A stretch of 64,000 bases of DNA from Allacma fusca (Eukaryota; Arthropoda; Collembola; Symphypleona; Sminthuridae). Where the stretch lies: NCBI GenBank assembly GCA_947179485.1, contig OX359250.1:4795661-4859660 (forward strand). Reading direction: 5' to 3'. Position numbers and translations under genes: made by a program. A model generated the notes under the pieces. That model was given only the letters and a program-made list of their open reading frames with translations, did no database searches and was not told where the DNA came from. Shown one piece after another: positions 31,331 through 43,200 of this stretch; the first letter of the stretch is position 1, and the number at the start of each line of letters is the position of its first letter.

Positions 31331-34300
31331 TGCCCCTGGGGGGGTGTTGCCGTCTCGGCGACAAAACCGTTGCTGGGACTGGGAGCATATTCCTTACGAC
31401 GGGGAATTTTAATTATTGGCTCCTGGTTCTGGTTCGGTAATTGGTTCGGAAAATATGTATTATTATGAAAGGGAAATGGTGGGTAGTTATTATTTGGAAA
31501 GGGATATGGTGGGTAGTAATAATTCGGATAGGGATTCGGAGGGTGATGATTGTACGGAAAAGGAACTGGAGGATGTATATTATTAAGAAAAGGTGGTGGA
31601 GGATGTAAATAATTTGAAAGAGAAGATGGAGGAAACTTATTATTTGGAAATGATTTGTGATGGTGAGCATTATCGAAGGGAAAAGGTCTTTTTCGAAGGA
31701 GCACTGGTGGTGGTATACCTACGTTTAGAGTCATGAGAGGCACCGGAGCAGAAACAGGAGCAGGTGTGGAATTTTGCTTAACTAATTTGGGAGTCTTATC
31801 ATGAGGAAATTTTGGAAGAGCAGGCTTTTTAAATAGAGAGAGAGGAGGAGGAGAGACACATAATTTAGTGAATCTGAGAGAGATAAGAGGAAGAGTAGCC
31901 TGTGTCGTTATTTTAGATAGGAGAGGGTCATAGATTGGTCCAGGTATTTCAGGAACATCGTCAATCGGTTCAGTCATAGTAGGAGATGAAGGAAGAGAAA
32001 TGTCAGACGAAGTCGGATCACGTATAGCATTTGAGTCTAAAGAGTCAGTAGAATTAGATACAGGGTTTTGAATCATTGGAGAAGGGTCTGGAGGTGATGG
32101 CGGTGGGTCTTCAAAGAGGAAATGAGGAGGTAATTGGTCTTCAATTCCTAGGTCTTGAACAGAAGGTGATGATGGTGGTCCAGGAGAAAAGGGATGAGTG
32201 TACGGAGGAAGATCTTGGGCATCTTCGAAAATCTCGGGAGAGAGAGCCATCAGGTCAAACGGGGAGTCCATTACCTGCAAGTCAGAGAAACAGAACAAAT
32301 TAATTTTTGGCACAGGTTTACGACTACTACGCCGAGGGGTTTGAAAAGGGTTAGGAGGTAAAGGTTCAGGAGTATTAAAAAGATTAGAAAACGTTTTAGA
32401 GAAATCAGGAGTAGGTTCAGGAAGAGAAATTGGTGGTGTTTCTAAGTTAGGAAATATAGTTTCATTTTTAAGAGTAATTGCAATTTTAGGTGTACTTATT
32501 GAAGGGGGTGTATCATGTAAAATAAACTTTTTAAGATGTTGAACATGGGCTTTACGAATTTTATATAGTGAAGAGGGACGCTTATCTTGAACTAAGTAAG
32601 TAACCTGATTTAACTTTTCAAGAATAACATAGGGACCTTTCCAAGCGGGGAGAAACTTATCTACGAAGCCTACCTTTCTTTGGAACTCAGCGACTAAAAC
32701 TAATTCACCTGCAATAAATTCTATTGGAGGATGTTTGGAATCGAAACTAGCTTTACATTTTTGACGGGACTCATCGGTATTCTTACAAGCTAAATCAGAA
32801 GCAAAAGTTACTCTTTTCTTAACTACATTACTTTCTAAATCATCTTGACGCCAATTAAGAGAAGGGAACATTTTGTCACAATGTAAAACCGGGTCTCTAC
32901 CATAAAGAAGGAAAAACGGAGAAAATTTCGAAATAGAATGTTGAGATATGTTATGAGCAAAGACGGCTGATTGTAGCCAAGTTTCCCACTGATCATGGCT
33001 ATCCGAAATAAATTTTGAGATGACACGTTTAACGGTACCTATATGACGTTCTGCTAAACCATTGACATTATGGGCTTGTGGAGGGGTTACATGTAGGTTA
33101 ATTTTAAAATCCGAACAAAATTTTTGAAAGGCAAAGGAAGTGAAAATGGTGGAGGGGTCCGAAATTAGAAGATTGGGAATTCCATGTCGGTAAATAAGAA
33201 TTTCAAGAAGAGATTTAATTGCTTCATAACTATTTTGCTTGGGGACGGGTTTAACTTCTACAAAACGGGTTAGATGATCAACACAAATTAAGAAATACGA
33301 ATTGCCACTAGGACTCTCAGGAAATGGACCAACAAAATCAATACCACAAGTTTCAAAAGCGTTATGTGGTGAAGGGAAAGGAATCAAAGGGCCATGGGAA
33401 GGAGTAGTTCTATGATTAAACATTTGACAAGTGTAACAAGATTCTACATAAATTTGAACATCTTTTCTCATTTGGGGCCAGAAATAACGGGTCTTGATTG
33501 TTTCTAAAGTCTTATTAATACCAAAATGACCTCCAGAAGGTGAATCATGAACGGACTTAATTAAAATATTCCGAGATACTTTGGGAATACATAATTTCCA
33601 AAGCCTATCCCCTACTTTACAATTAGACTTATAGAGTAAACCTTCAATAATTTTAAAGTCCGGATACTTATCATCTGTTGGAGAGGGATTCCTAAGTTTA
33701 TGGGTAATAATAGGAAGGGTAAAAGGATCTTCACGCTGCTTAAACATTAAGTCAGATTAATCAATTAAGATTGGTTCAGGGAGTTCTATTTTAATATTAC
33801 AAAGAGTGGTACTTAATTCAGGGTAGTCAGTTTCGTTTTCTGGAGCAGGAAAAACAGGGGCACGGGATAGGGCATCTACATTAGAGTTTAAAATTCCTTT
33901 CTTGTAACGGATAGTAAAAGTATAAGGTTGAAGGGTAAGACTCCATCTACATAATCTACCTTTTAATTCTTTTGCTGTCATAAGAAACGTAAGGGAATTA
34001 TGATCAGTTATTACAGTAAAGTTTCTACCATAAAGATAAGGGTGGAAATGCTTGATGGATTCAACTACAGCAAGGGCCTCTAGCTCTGTAATATGATAAT
34101 TCCTTTCGTGTTTATTTACGGAACGAGAATAATAAGCTACGGGATGTTCAGTATCATTTTGGATTTGGGAGAGACAGCTAGCTATACCATCTATACTAGC
34201 ATCACAAGTTAAAATGGTAGGAGACGATTCATGAAAATGAACCAGAATAGGGGCAGAGACTAATTTAGATTTTAATTCTACAAAAGCTTCCTGACATTTA

Positions 34301-36141
34301 TCAGACCAGACAAACTTTGCATTCTTATGGGTGAGGGCTCGAAGGGGTTCAGTAATTTTACTAAATTGGAAGACAAATTTTCGGTAATATGAACAGAGAC
34401 AGTGAAACCTACGTACAGAGTGAATATCAGTAGGGACAGGGTATTCGGACATAGCTTTAATCTTATCCGGATCGGTTTCTACTCCTGTTCGGGAAATAAC
34501 ATGTCCTAAGTACTTAACCTTAACCATGGCGAATTCACATTTGGAGGGTTTTAAAGTTAATCCTGAATCTACAATACGCTGAAGGACTTGAGCGATATGT
34601 GACAAATGATCTTCAAACGATTTGGAATACACACAGATATCATCTAGGAAACAGACTGCAATTGTCCATTTCATAGAACCTAATAATTTATTCATTAAGT
34701 TTTGAAACGTTTGGGGAGCTGAAGCTTGTCCAAATGGCATTCTTTTGAAAGTATAAGTACCACTAGGTGTAACAAAACCGGAATATTCTTTAACTTTATC
34801 GGAATTCTTAATCTGATGAAAGGCGGAAACAAAATCTAACTTGGAAATAAATTGAAACCCTGCCAATGCATCAAAGATAACATCTTGTCGATCTAGAACG
34901 AAGCAGGACTTTTTACATCTAGAGTTTAATTTACGAAAGTCTATAACCATACGGAAAGTACCATCACTTTTCTTAACTAATAGTGAGGGACTGGTAAAAG
35001 GAGATGACGTGGGTTCAACTACACCTTGTTCAATTAATTTCTTGACTTGTCTATCAAATTCCTTACGCTCTAAAGGAGATACATGGTAGGGGCGGGATTG
35101 GAAAGGGGTACTGTCTTCTAATTCGAAGTCATGTTTAATTAAATTGGTACAGCCAAATTCTTCGTCAGAAAAGGCAAAGGCTCGACGATAATAAGAAAGG
35201 AGAATTTTAAGGGAGCTCACTTGTTCTTGATTAAGGTGATCAGCAAAATCTAATAATTCTATTTGGGGGTCAATTGGGAAATCAAGAGGAATTTTGAAAG
35301 GAGTAGATTTATTAGTAGAATCAATGGGGATAAGATTATTAATAGGAAGATTATTCAACTCTGCATCTAGACTACCTACAACTTCTAAATTAACATCTAA
35401 CCTACCTAAATAAGTTTTAGAACAGATGCTAACATAATTATTAGAGGGGTTGGACAGAGTTAAATAACTTAGATTATTTTCAAAAGACAATAGGCAATAA
35501 GGAATTAATATATTATGTTTTTGTTGAACTTTGGAAGAGGGAAGGAATACTACATTTTCCAAATTATCCCCAATGCAGGATACAGGAACTATCAGAGTGG
35601 ACTGGGGAGGGATTTCAGTAGAAAGGCAAGTAAAAACACTTAAATTACTTGGGAAGGACAAACTAGGTTCCGGATAATCTATTACATTAGTTTTGTCGGT
35701 TTGAGTAGCGATTTCATTAATAAGAGGAACAGATATTAGCAATGGCTTTGCTTCGGAACACTTACAGCAAAGGTGTTTAGATAAAACAGAGGAAGTCGGG
35801 AAAGTTAAACTATTTGTTCCAAATGCAATGTTAGCATTATTTAAATGGAGGAAATCATAACCTATAATTATTGGGTATGATGAATTGGGAACAATTAAGA
35901 ATTTCCATAGAGTGAAATAATCACTAATCAATACAGGGAGTTCAATACAATGAGTAATAATTAATCTTTCAGTAGACTTAACAGCAAGTTTCAAATAAAC
36001 GGGATTATCTAAAGGAATGGAGGTGCTACGAGCAGTTGAAGGAAGAGACTTAAAGAACTCCTCACTCACCACACAACAGGCAGCTCCACAATCAACCAAA
36101 GCATCTCTTTTTAGGAAGGCTATACTAATGGGGAGACACAA
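31204..36141 (-). pseudogene. element A pol region, with proline-rich C-terminal extension
   Basis: On the minus strand, from 36141 downward, the parts are a retroviral-type protease (LVDCGAACCVVS), reverse transcriptase (FRMVIDFRKLNS, LDFVSAFHQI, FLDDICVYSKS), RNase H (LTCDASIDGIASCL, ITDHNSLTFL), the integrase zinc finger (HDSPSGGHFGINKTLETIK, then CYTCQ), the integrase core (GIDFVGPFP, HNVNGLAERH) and a GPY/F-type C-terminal module (WKGPYVILEKL). A further 430 or so residues are proline-rich, with PPxPFPNN-type repeats, and run into the LTR. It is the replication enzyme set of the element. It reads as more than one open stretch, with perhaps one or two breaks. Confidence 0.9.
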
Positions 36142-36299
36142 TAACTTGGGATTAATTAGAGTATCGACTAAATTAGGAATTTCGGTTTTCTCAGAATAAA
36201 ATGAATTATCATAAATGAATGGGTCAATTGAATTAAAATAAATCGGGGTTTCTACAGAGGAGTTACTATGATCAGCCTGGTTAACCCGTAATTCCAGGC

Positions 36300-37229
36300 T
36301 TACTTGTTTAACGGCTGATTACGGGAATTATTGTGGGACATAAGTGAAGGGATGTTCTGTGATTGAGAGGAGGACTGGGGAGGTTGAGATCTATTCTGTT
36401 GAAACCTATCTGCCTGATCTCTCCAATTCTGGGAATTACTCTGAATATTATTTTTAAAAGTAGGGAGTTCATGACGTTGAACAAAATTCTGGGCTTGATA
36501 ACTAGGCAGGTAGTCATTCTTCATGGCATGGCAATTACGCATAGCATGACCATCACGACTACAGTACCCACAAACTAATTTAGGGACTTGAGGGATAGGT
36601 GGAGAGAGCACTTGAGGGTTGTACAATTCGGAATGGGAAAGGGACTCAGAAGCTGGAGTGGCAATGGAGGGCTTAGAGAACAATACAAAATTAGGATCCT
36701 CACTATTATACTTAAGTTCCCTAAGGAAATCAGGGACTCCACCGGTAGAACCTATAGTCCTACGAATGGTGTGGGCTAACTGAGTAGGGAGACCCTTGAG
36801 CAGATAACGTAGTTGATCTACATCGCTCATGTTGGGATTTATCCTGCGGAAGAGGCTCAACTTGTCAGTGACATAGTCAATGGGACTCTCAGTTCCGAAT
36901 TTGAAGCTACGGGATTTATTTAGATTCTTAGCTAACCTAGAATCATCCTCTTCCGGAAAATAATTGGTTAAATCATTTTTAAATCTAGCATAGAGAGCCT
37001 TAGAAGACTGGGCACATAAAGCCGCAGTGTACACATGGGAATAACAGACCCACCAACTATTGGCAGTCCCCACTAACAATTTGTTTACATTACGCAAACA
37101 CCAGAATTCATCTAATCTGTAGTGCAGGGCTATTTCCTCGAAGGAAGAAAGCCACTGCTGGACAGATGATTTGCCATCAAATATAGGAAGATCATTAAAG
37201 ATCTGTGCTACCGAAACACTACGAGCCAT
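36300..37229 (-). CDS. element A gag
   Basis: The ATG at 37229 (MARSVSVAQIFNDLPIFDG) was preferred over an upstream one because the gag homology begins here. The middle shows the Ty3-type capsid retrotransposon-gag pattern (W, NSWW, FKNDLTNYFPEE). The C-terminus has one zinc knuckle CGYCSRDGHAMRNC (CX2CX4HX4C) followed by a Q/S/N-rich tail. It encodes the structural protein. It lies about 160 bp upstream of the pol region. Confidence 0.9.
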   Translation of the reverse strand: MARSVSVAQIFNDLPIFDGKSSVQQWLSSFEEIALHYRLDEFWCLRNVNKLLVGTANSWWVCYSHVYTAALCAQSSKALYARFKNDLTNYFPEEDDSRLAKNLNKSRSFKFGTESPIDYVTDKLSLFRRINPNMSDVDQLRYLLKGLPTQLAHTIRRTIGSTGGVPDFLRELKYNSEDPNFVLFSKPSIATPASESLSHSELYNPQVLSPPIPQVPKLVCGYCSRDGHAMRNCHAMKNDYLPSYQAQNFVQRHELPTFKNNIQSNSQNWRDQADRFQQNRSQPPQSSSQSQNIPSLMSHNNSRNQPLNK

Positions 37230-37329
37230 AGTAATCAAATACGAGCAGAAGTAAGTGAATTGATTAAATTGTGTATGAATTTGTGAATTGCGATGGTGGT
37301 TGCTAGTTTTAGCTGGCCACAATGTAAAG

Positions 37330-38422
37330 TGTAAGATAAACAGAATTACTTTAATAAATTAATGAAATAAAAGAAAGGTAGTCAAACCGGTGAATATTCG
37401 CTTGGCTATGAGAGGATACAGGCAACACGTAACTGCCACCTTGGAATTAGGATGAGGTCATTTGGGAGCAGTAAGGTACGTCGCAATGATTACGGATAAG
37501 GTACTTACAAAATGTCAAGGTCTGGATTCGCCTTCAAATATCTGGAAAGATCACCCCAAAGAATGAGTGGATACCTCCGACTTCTGCTAATTTCCACAAA
37601 AACCTGACGGATGTTATGGTTGACAATGGTCACTTCAATTCTAGCAGTTCAAATCAGAACGTTATTAATTAACACACCCTCAATGTAAAATGCCCACTCA
37701 ATATCGTACTCAATCAAGTCAGAATTATTCATTAGGTTTAAATCAGTAGAAATTCAATATTAATACAGGTTCAAACTAGAATGCGAATTAAAATCAAATC
37801 GCAAAACAGAATCAATACCGATGCATCCAAATAATTCAGTTCAAAATTTAGTTCAAATATTAAATAAACTTGATAAGTAAAATCAATTCAAAATCAATAC
37901 ACAATTTCATAACACAAAAGCAATCAAACCTCAAATTATCTAAATTCAAATCAAGTTCCAAAACTAATCCAAGATCAAATCAGTAATAAAGGTGAAGTAT
38001 TAAATTCAAATGGAAATATGTCAATAAGATAATAATAAAATATTTGTATTACGGTACTATCAGAGGAGTAAATGTGAGGAAATCCAGAAGTTTGTCAACA
38101 GGTTGCTATGGTGTGAAAATCTGAGAGTAAAGAAAATTATTAGTTGGTGCTGATGGAAAATTGTATCAAGAAAACTGGTAGGAAAGGGCTAGGAAAATCA
38201 CGGAATCAATTAATTCAAGTTGCGACAGTAGTTGTAAATACAATATTCATGAAATTATTTATTTTAGCTTTATTTAGTAATTAGTTTTAATCAATTAAAT
38301 TATTGTACTGAGTACCTGATGAGTCACAGACGTACCTAAGTAAGAATATGGATGAGGAGATGATTGTGAAGAAAATGACGACAAGAGTTGACGGAAGTTC
38401 CAGAGGACGTTACCCCGCACCT
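37330..38422 (-). other. element A 5' leader, 1.1 kb
   Basis: Between the 5' LTR and gag. It is A-rich with many AATTCAAA-type words and has no ORF of interest. A standard tRNA primer site next to the LTR could not be identified with confidence. The length is unusual for a Ty3 leader. Confidence 0.6.
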
Positions 38423-39095
38423 TAACACTTTTGAGAGGGGAAAAGCAGTAGAATAAGGGGCGAAGCGGGAAAGGCAGAAGTATATTTATATTATTTATTA
38501 GGTGAAACAAACCAAAGTTTATAATAATTAGGTTAAGAAACAATAATAATAGATTTTCCAAGAAAATAGTATCAGGAGACAAATCAGCACAATGTGCACA
38601 CAAATACGTAAGCCAAGAGAGTGAAAACCAAAATATAATAATCATTAGAAATAGAGTAGCATTTCATAGCATCATAATGTAGCCAATAAAATAGATACAA
38701 CAGAAATAGAATGATCAATAATAAGTAAGAAAACAAGTAGCATAAATAAGTACAATGAGTATTTCTATGACAACATCTTATTTCTATATGGTTAGACATA
38801 CAGAGCAAAGTAACTCTGGATGTCGGAAATTTACGTTATCCTTAATTCCTATATCTAAGCTTAGCAAGGATGTCTGAAAGTGACTACTTTCCACCTTTTT
38901 GCCTTCAAACGCACGCTAACTTGAGGCTAGTCTTCCTCTACATATGTACCTAGCGGAGCGCCATTTGATTACATGGCGCTCCATGCGTAGGTACATTGGC
39001 CGACAAGAGCCGTGTTGGGAGATAGTAGTGGCATGATGACAAGTTCAGCGCGAGCCGCTGAACTTGTTACCATGCCAGAAGCAAGTGGAGCAACA
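38423..39095 (-). repeat. element A, 5' LTR
   Basis: 673 bp, identical to the 3' LTR except for one base (AGTACAATG here, AGTAGAATG there). ATAT follows at 39096-39099. Confidence 0.93.
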
Positions 39096-39099
39096 ATAT

Positions 39100-39380
39100 G
39101 TAGCTGGTTTGATATTCAATTAAAGCCATTTTTTGTTTGAAAATCACTGCGCAGGAAACTTGAACTAATTGTAAGAATACTGCGCTAAGAAGTTTTACAT
39201 GCTATTGAGTTCAGAGAAGCAACTTAAAAACGTTACAAGTCACAGTCACACAATGATAAGCGAAAAACACAATGAAACAGGAATAGTAACAACCAACACT
39301 TACAAAGGCAAAAACGTCACAAATGGACGCAAACCATATAATTTTCCTGGAGAAATCCTAAACATCTTTGATTGAAATTT
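39100..39380. other. right interior of the non-autonomous hAT-type element
   Basis: Resumes the hAT-type element after the Ty3-type insertion and leads into its GC-rich right subterminal repeats. No coding content was recognised. Confidence 0.5.
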
Positions 39381-39627
39381 AAACGTTTTGCGGGCTGCTT
39401 GCGGGCCCAACGTATATATAAATCCAGCCCGAACCCGCCCGCAGCCCGCACCATATGCATAAAGTATAACCCAACCCGCCCCATTGAAATACGATAATAA
39501 CCCAGCCCGATCCGCAACTTGCAACATGACGAAGCATTAAACCCGAACCCGCTCATAACCCGCACGGGCGGGTCGGGCCGAGGCCCGACCCAAATTTTTA
39601 CCCGCGGGCCACGCCTTTACCTCGAGG

Positions 39628-40245
39628 TTCGTCATCTTGGGAAGGTGGGAAGACTAATTTAGGACTAGGAATAGGGGATAGAAGTTTAGGAGTGGGTCTA
39701 GCAGGAGATCGGAGCAATAACTCTTCGACGTCATCTGGAATCGGGAAGCTGATGGGAGAACCGATGTCCAGGAGCTCTTCAATCTCTTCAATCAGTATAT
39801 TGTTATTGACGTCAGCCATATCTGAGAAGTAGTATAATTATTGTAGTATCATAGTGAATAAATTAGACAGACTCTCAACTGTATCAAGTTTCTTCATGGT
39901 ATGAGTCTCGGGATTACTAGGATCATATCTTACAGGTTTTCTAGTAACCCGAGACGAAGAACGGGAAACAGTTGATAACTTTGAAGAAGTGCTATCTGCA
40001 CTTGAATCATGAGAGGTAGTTTGTACAGGAATTGTAACAGGAGGGACACTTTGAGGTTGCGGGATTCTACTAGTGCCAGTGACAGGAGGAGAGTTATGAG
40101 TTATTATAATATTACTATTTTCAGGAATAGTATCAGGAGTTATATTACGTGTAGGAGTTTGTATTTGAGGAGTATCATTGTTGGGAGTATCTGTATTTAC
40201 TTCAATTACTGTATCATTAGAGGAGGACTGTGAAGAATCGGACAA
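39628..40245 (-). pseudogene. element B third ORF, proximal part
   Basis: Directly after the pol stop (40249) on the minus strand, a Ser/Thr/Pro/Asn-rich open region (MSDSSQSSSNDTVIEVNTD, then IPQPQSVPPVTIPVQ) and a second stretch (MADVNNNILIEEIEELLDIG) lead to the hAT insertion. No membrane segment is visible. The function is unknown; it is likely expressed from a downstream or spliced RNA, as third ORFs of such elements are. Confidence 0.55.
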
Positions 40246-40248
40246 GAA

Positions 40249-43200
40249 TTATTCTTGATAGTCCCTTGTGTATTTAACTGTATTAAACCAGTCTTTATTT
40301 AAGTGAATGTCTGCATCAAACTTAGGAGAAACGTAATTAGGATCTTTCTCGGCAGGAGTTTGTGAGACGGGAGGTGTAGTTTCATGAGCGTCAGAGGAAG
40401 GATTCTCAACAGGATTAATAGGTGGCGTATCAGAATTAAATCCGTCAATCTCTGGGGATAACTCTAATTCTGGATCTCTATACATCTCATTGACTAAGTC
40501 TACATGTTGACCAATAATTTCGGGATGGTACTTAGACAAATGATGAACATGAAAAACTCTGCCTATGTTATTGGCAAGGCTGTTCTCCAAGTCAATGAGG
40601 TATGTTAGAGGTCCTAACTTATCCATAACTCTGTAAGGACCGTCCCACTTGAGTTTAAAACGCGCCTTGGCTCCAACTAGTCGTTCTCGGCTTTTTACGA
40701 GTACTAGTTCGCCTATATTAAACTCTAAGTGCGGATGACTCTTGTCGAACTCTAACTTATTGCTAAGTTGGTAACGACAAGTATTCTCATTAGCTTGTAC
40801 CCTGTCCTTAAGTAATTGAAACCGTCTATCCATTGCGGAAAGATGTTCATTATTGACTGGGTACTTGGATGAAGTAGCTAATGAGGGATCCATACCGTAC
40901 AAGAGACGGAAAGGGGAAAATCCTGTTGTGGAGTGTTGGGAAACATTGTAACTCTTGGCTACAATGGGAACTTGTATGTCCCAATCCATACCAGACTTCT
41001 GTGTAGACTTAGATAACATGTTCTTAAAAACATCATTGGGACGTTCGGCATAGGTATTTGATGCGGGGTGATAGGGAGCTGTATGTTTAAGTGTTATTCC
41101 TTTATCTGAACAGAAATTCAGGAAATCTGTTGAGGTAAAGGAACCAGCATTATCGCATATAATCTTCTTGCAGTGATCGTATCGGGTAAAATACTTGCCT
41201 AGGTTCGTAATGACTGTATCTGAAGTCATATCCGAAGTACGGATGGCTTCAATCCATCTAGTAGCGAGATCCACAGTAGTTAATAAATATCTATTGTGTC
41301 TTCGTGTGATGGGGAGCTCAACAATAAAGTCTATAGCTATGGTATGGAATGGTTCGAGTGGAGTTAAATTCGTCTGTAACGGCCCAGCCTTTGCGACATG
41401 TGGTATGTTCTGGAATTGACATGTCTGGCAGGCTTGACAGAAACGACGAACATCTTTATACATTCCATACCAATAGAATCGAGAGCGTACAGCAAAGTAT
41501 GTCTTATGAAAAGATAAATGAGATAAATCATTTTCATGGACATCAGTAAAAATCTTATGTCTAAGACACTCAGGAATTACCAGTAACCAAAGAGGACCAG
41601 TTTCATTATAGTTAGCGTAATAGAGAATATTATTGATAATGGCATAATCTTTTGAAAACTTATGAGGAATATCAGGACTTTCAGTTTCATTATATTTAAT
41701 GGAATCGATAATCGATTTTAACTTATCGTCCTGTCTTTGAATCTGTTCAAAAGTTTGCTTCTTAGTATTAACCACATATGAAAATAAAGGTTCATGGGAG
41801 TCTATCTCTTTGGTATCTCGTAGTTCAGGGTCTGACGTAGGATTAATATTGACGGCTCGTATAAGCTCTTGATGCTCAGCTTGTTCTAATATGGGACGGG
41901 AGAGGGCATCAGCGAGTAAATTCTTATGTCCCGGAATATGGGCGATTGTAAAATTGTTAGGGTACAGACTAGTAGCCCATCTAGCCAATTTTCCCTTGGG
42001 ATCGCGTACTTTGAGCAACCATTGAAGGGAAGCGTGGTAAGTTAGAACACGGAATTGCTTTCCATGCAGGTAATGATGGAAGTGTTCAATACTTTTGACA
42101 ATTGACCATCCCTCTTTGTGGGTGATCGACCACCTACTTTGTGTTTTGTCGAAAGATTTAGAGTAATAAGCTATGATTCCTACTCCATTGTTTATAGTTT
42201 GAAGTAATGCGGAACCTATAGCTTCTTGACTACTATCGACATATAAATCTAACTGACCATCGGGATGAGGGAACATAAGAATAGGGGCTGATGTGATAGC
42301 TAACTTTAGGTTCTCAAAGGATTCTTGCTCGACGTGAGTCCAAACAAATTTAGCGCCATTTTCGGTTAGGCGAAATAAAGGTTTTGCTAAAAATGACATA
42401 TCTTTAATATGTCGACGGAAGAATCCTATGATACCTAAAATACGGCGAATTTGTTTAACATTCTTAGGTGGTTTTAAATCCAAGATAGCCTGAATACGGT
42501 CTTGTTTTATACGTATACCATCTTTGGAAATAACATGACCTAAGAAGTCCAACTCTTCAAAACCAAATGAACATTTCCTTGGCTGCAGTTTGTAATTTCT
42601 TTGGGCGCACCTAGCTAGGAAATTATCAAGTCTATCTAGCATCTCTTCAAATGTGCGACCAAAGAATCCTGCATCATCAACATAACTAGCTAACCAAGGA
42701 TAATGAACTTTTGGAAAGATCTGCCTAAATGCGTGCTGAAAGCGAGGACCTGAGTTTTTCCAGCCAAATGGAGCTCTCGTAGGCCTTAACAATTCGTCGT
42801 TAGTGACGATAGCCAATACATCGCGAGAGTCTTCCTCGATCTCTATTTGACGAAAAGCGTCCTTACCATCAGCAGTACAGAAGAATGAAGCGTCAGCAAA
42901 GGAATCTAGTTGTTCTTGTAGATTATCGGCAGGGAAAGGAAAGAATTGACATTTTAAATTGACCTTTCGTAGGTCATATACAACTCTAGGGGGTCCATTC
43001 TTACGGGGAACAACTAATACAGGGGAACTGTATGGTCCAGTGCAAGGTTCTAACCAGAATAACTTTTTCTCTTTTTCAACATGGTCTCGAATAACTTGTT
43101 TGTTGATTGGAGAATTTCGGTAAGGGGTAGACTGCACTGGACTATCATCGATTAATTCGACTTTACAGGAGATATTACGACCATTGTCATCTGTAATTAT

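Larger units (their letters stand above)
30658..39095 (-). mobile_element. Ty3-type LTR retrotransposon A, young, nearly whole
   Basis: Two 673-bp direct repeats (30658-31330 and 38423-39095) differ at one base by eye and are flanked by ATAT on both sides (30654-30657 and 39096-39099). The element is 8438 bp. On the minus strand it has a 5' LTR, a long leader of about 1.1 kb, gag with a zinc knuckle, pol (PR-RT-RH-IN) and a long proline-rich extension. It looks close to whole, with perhaps one or two breaks. The near-identical LTRs show a recent insertion, the youngest event visible in the window. Confidence 0.93.
29609..39619. mobile_element. non-autonomous hAT-type element with GGGTCGGG subterminal repeats, host of two insertions
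   Basis: Inverted ends TAAAGGCGTGGCCCGC are flanked by a perfect, palindromic 8-bp duplication CCTCGAGG (29601-29608 and 39620-39627). Both subterminal zones (29640-29815 and 39380-39600) are unusually GC-rich for the region and packed with CCCGACCC and CCCGAACCCGCC words in inverted orientation. Without the nested MITE and Ty3-type element it is about 0.9 kb. It has no transposase. Confidence 0.92.

Noticed and set aside
31247-31468. Plus-strand ORFs across the Ty3-type elements (31247-31468, 32076-32303, 36363-36578, 41195-41549 and others)
   Set aside because: They are shadows of the minus-strand gag and pol frames and have no domain content.
39628-40245. Envelope gene in Ty3-type element B
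   Set aside because: The third ORF is proline/serine rich, with no signal peptide, transmembrane segment or cysteine pattern.
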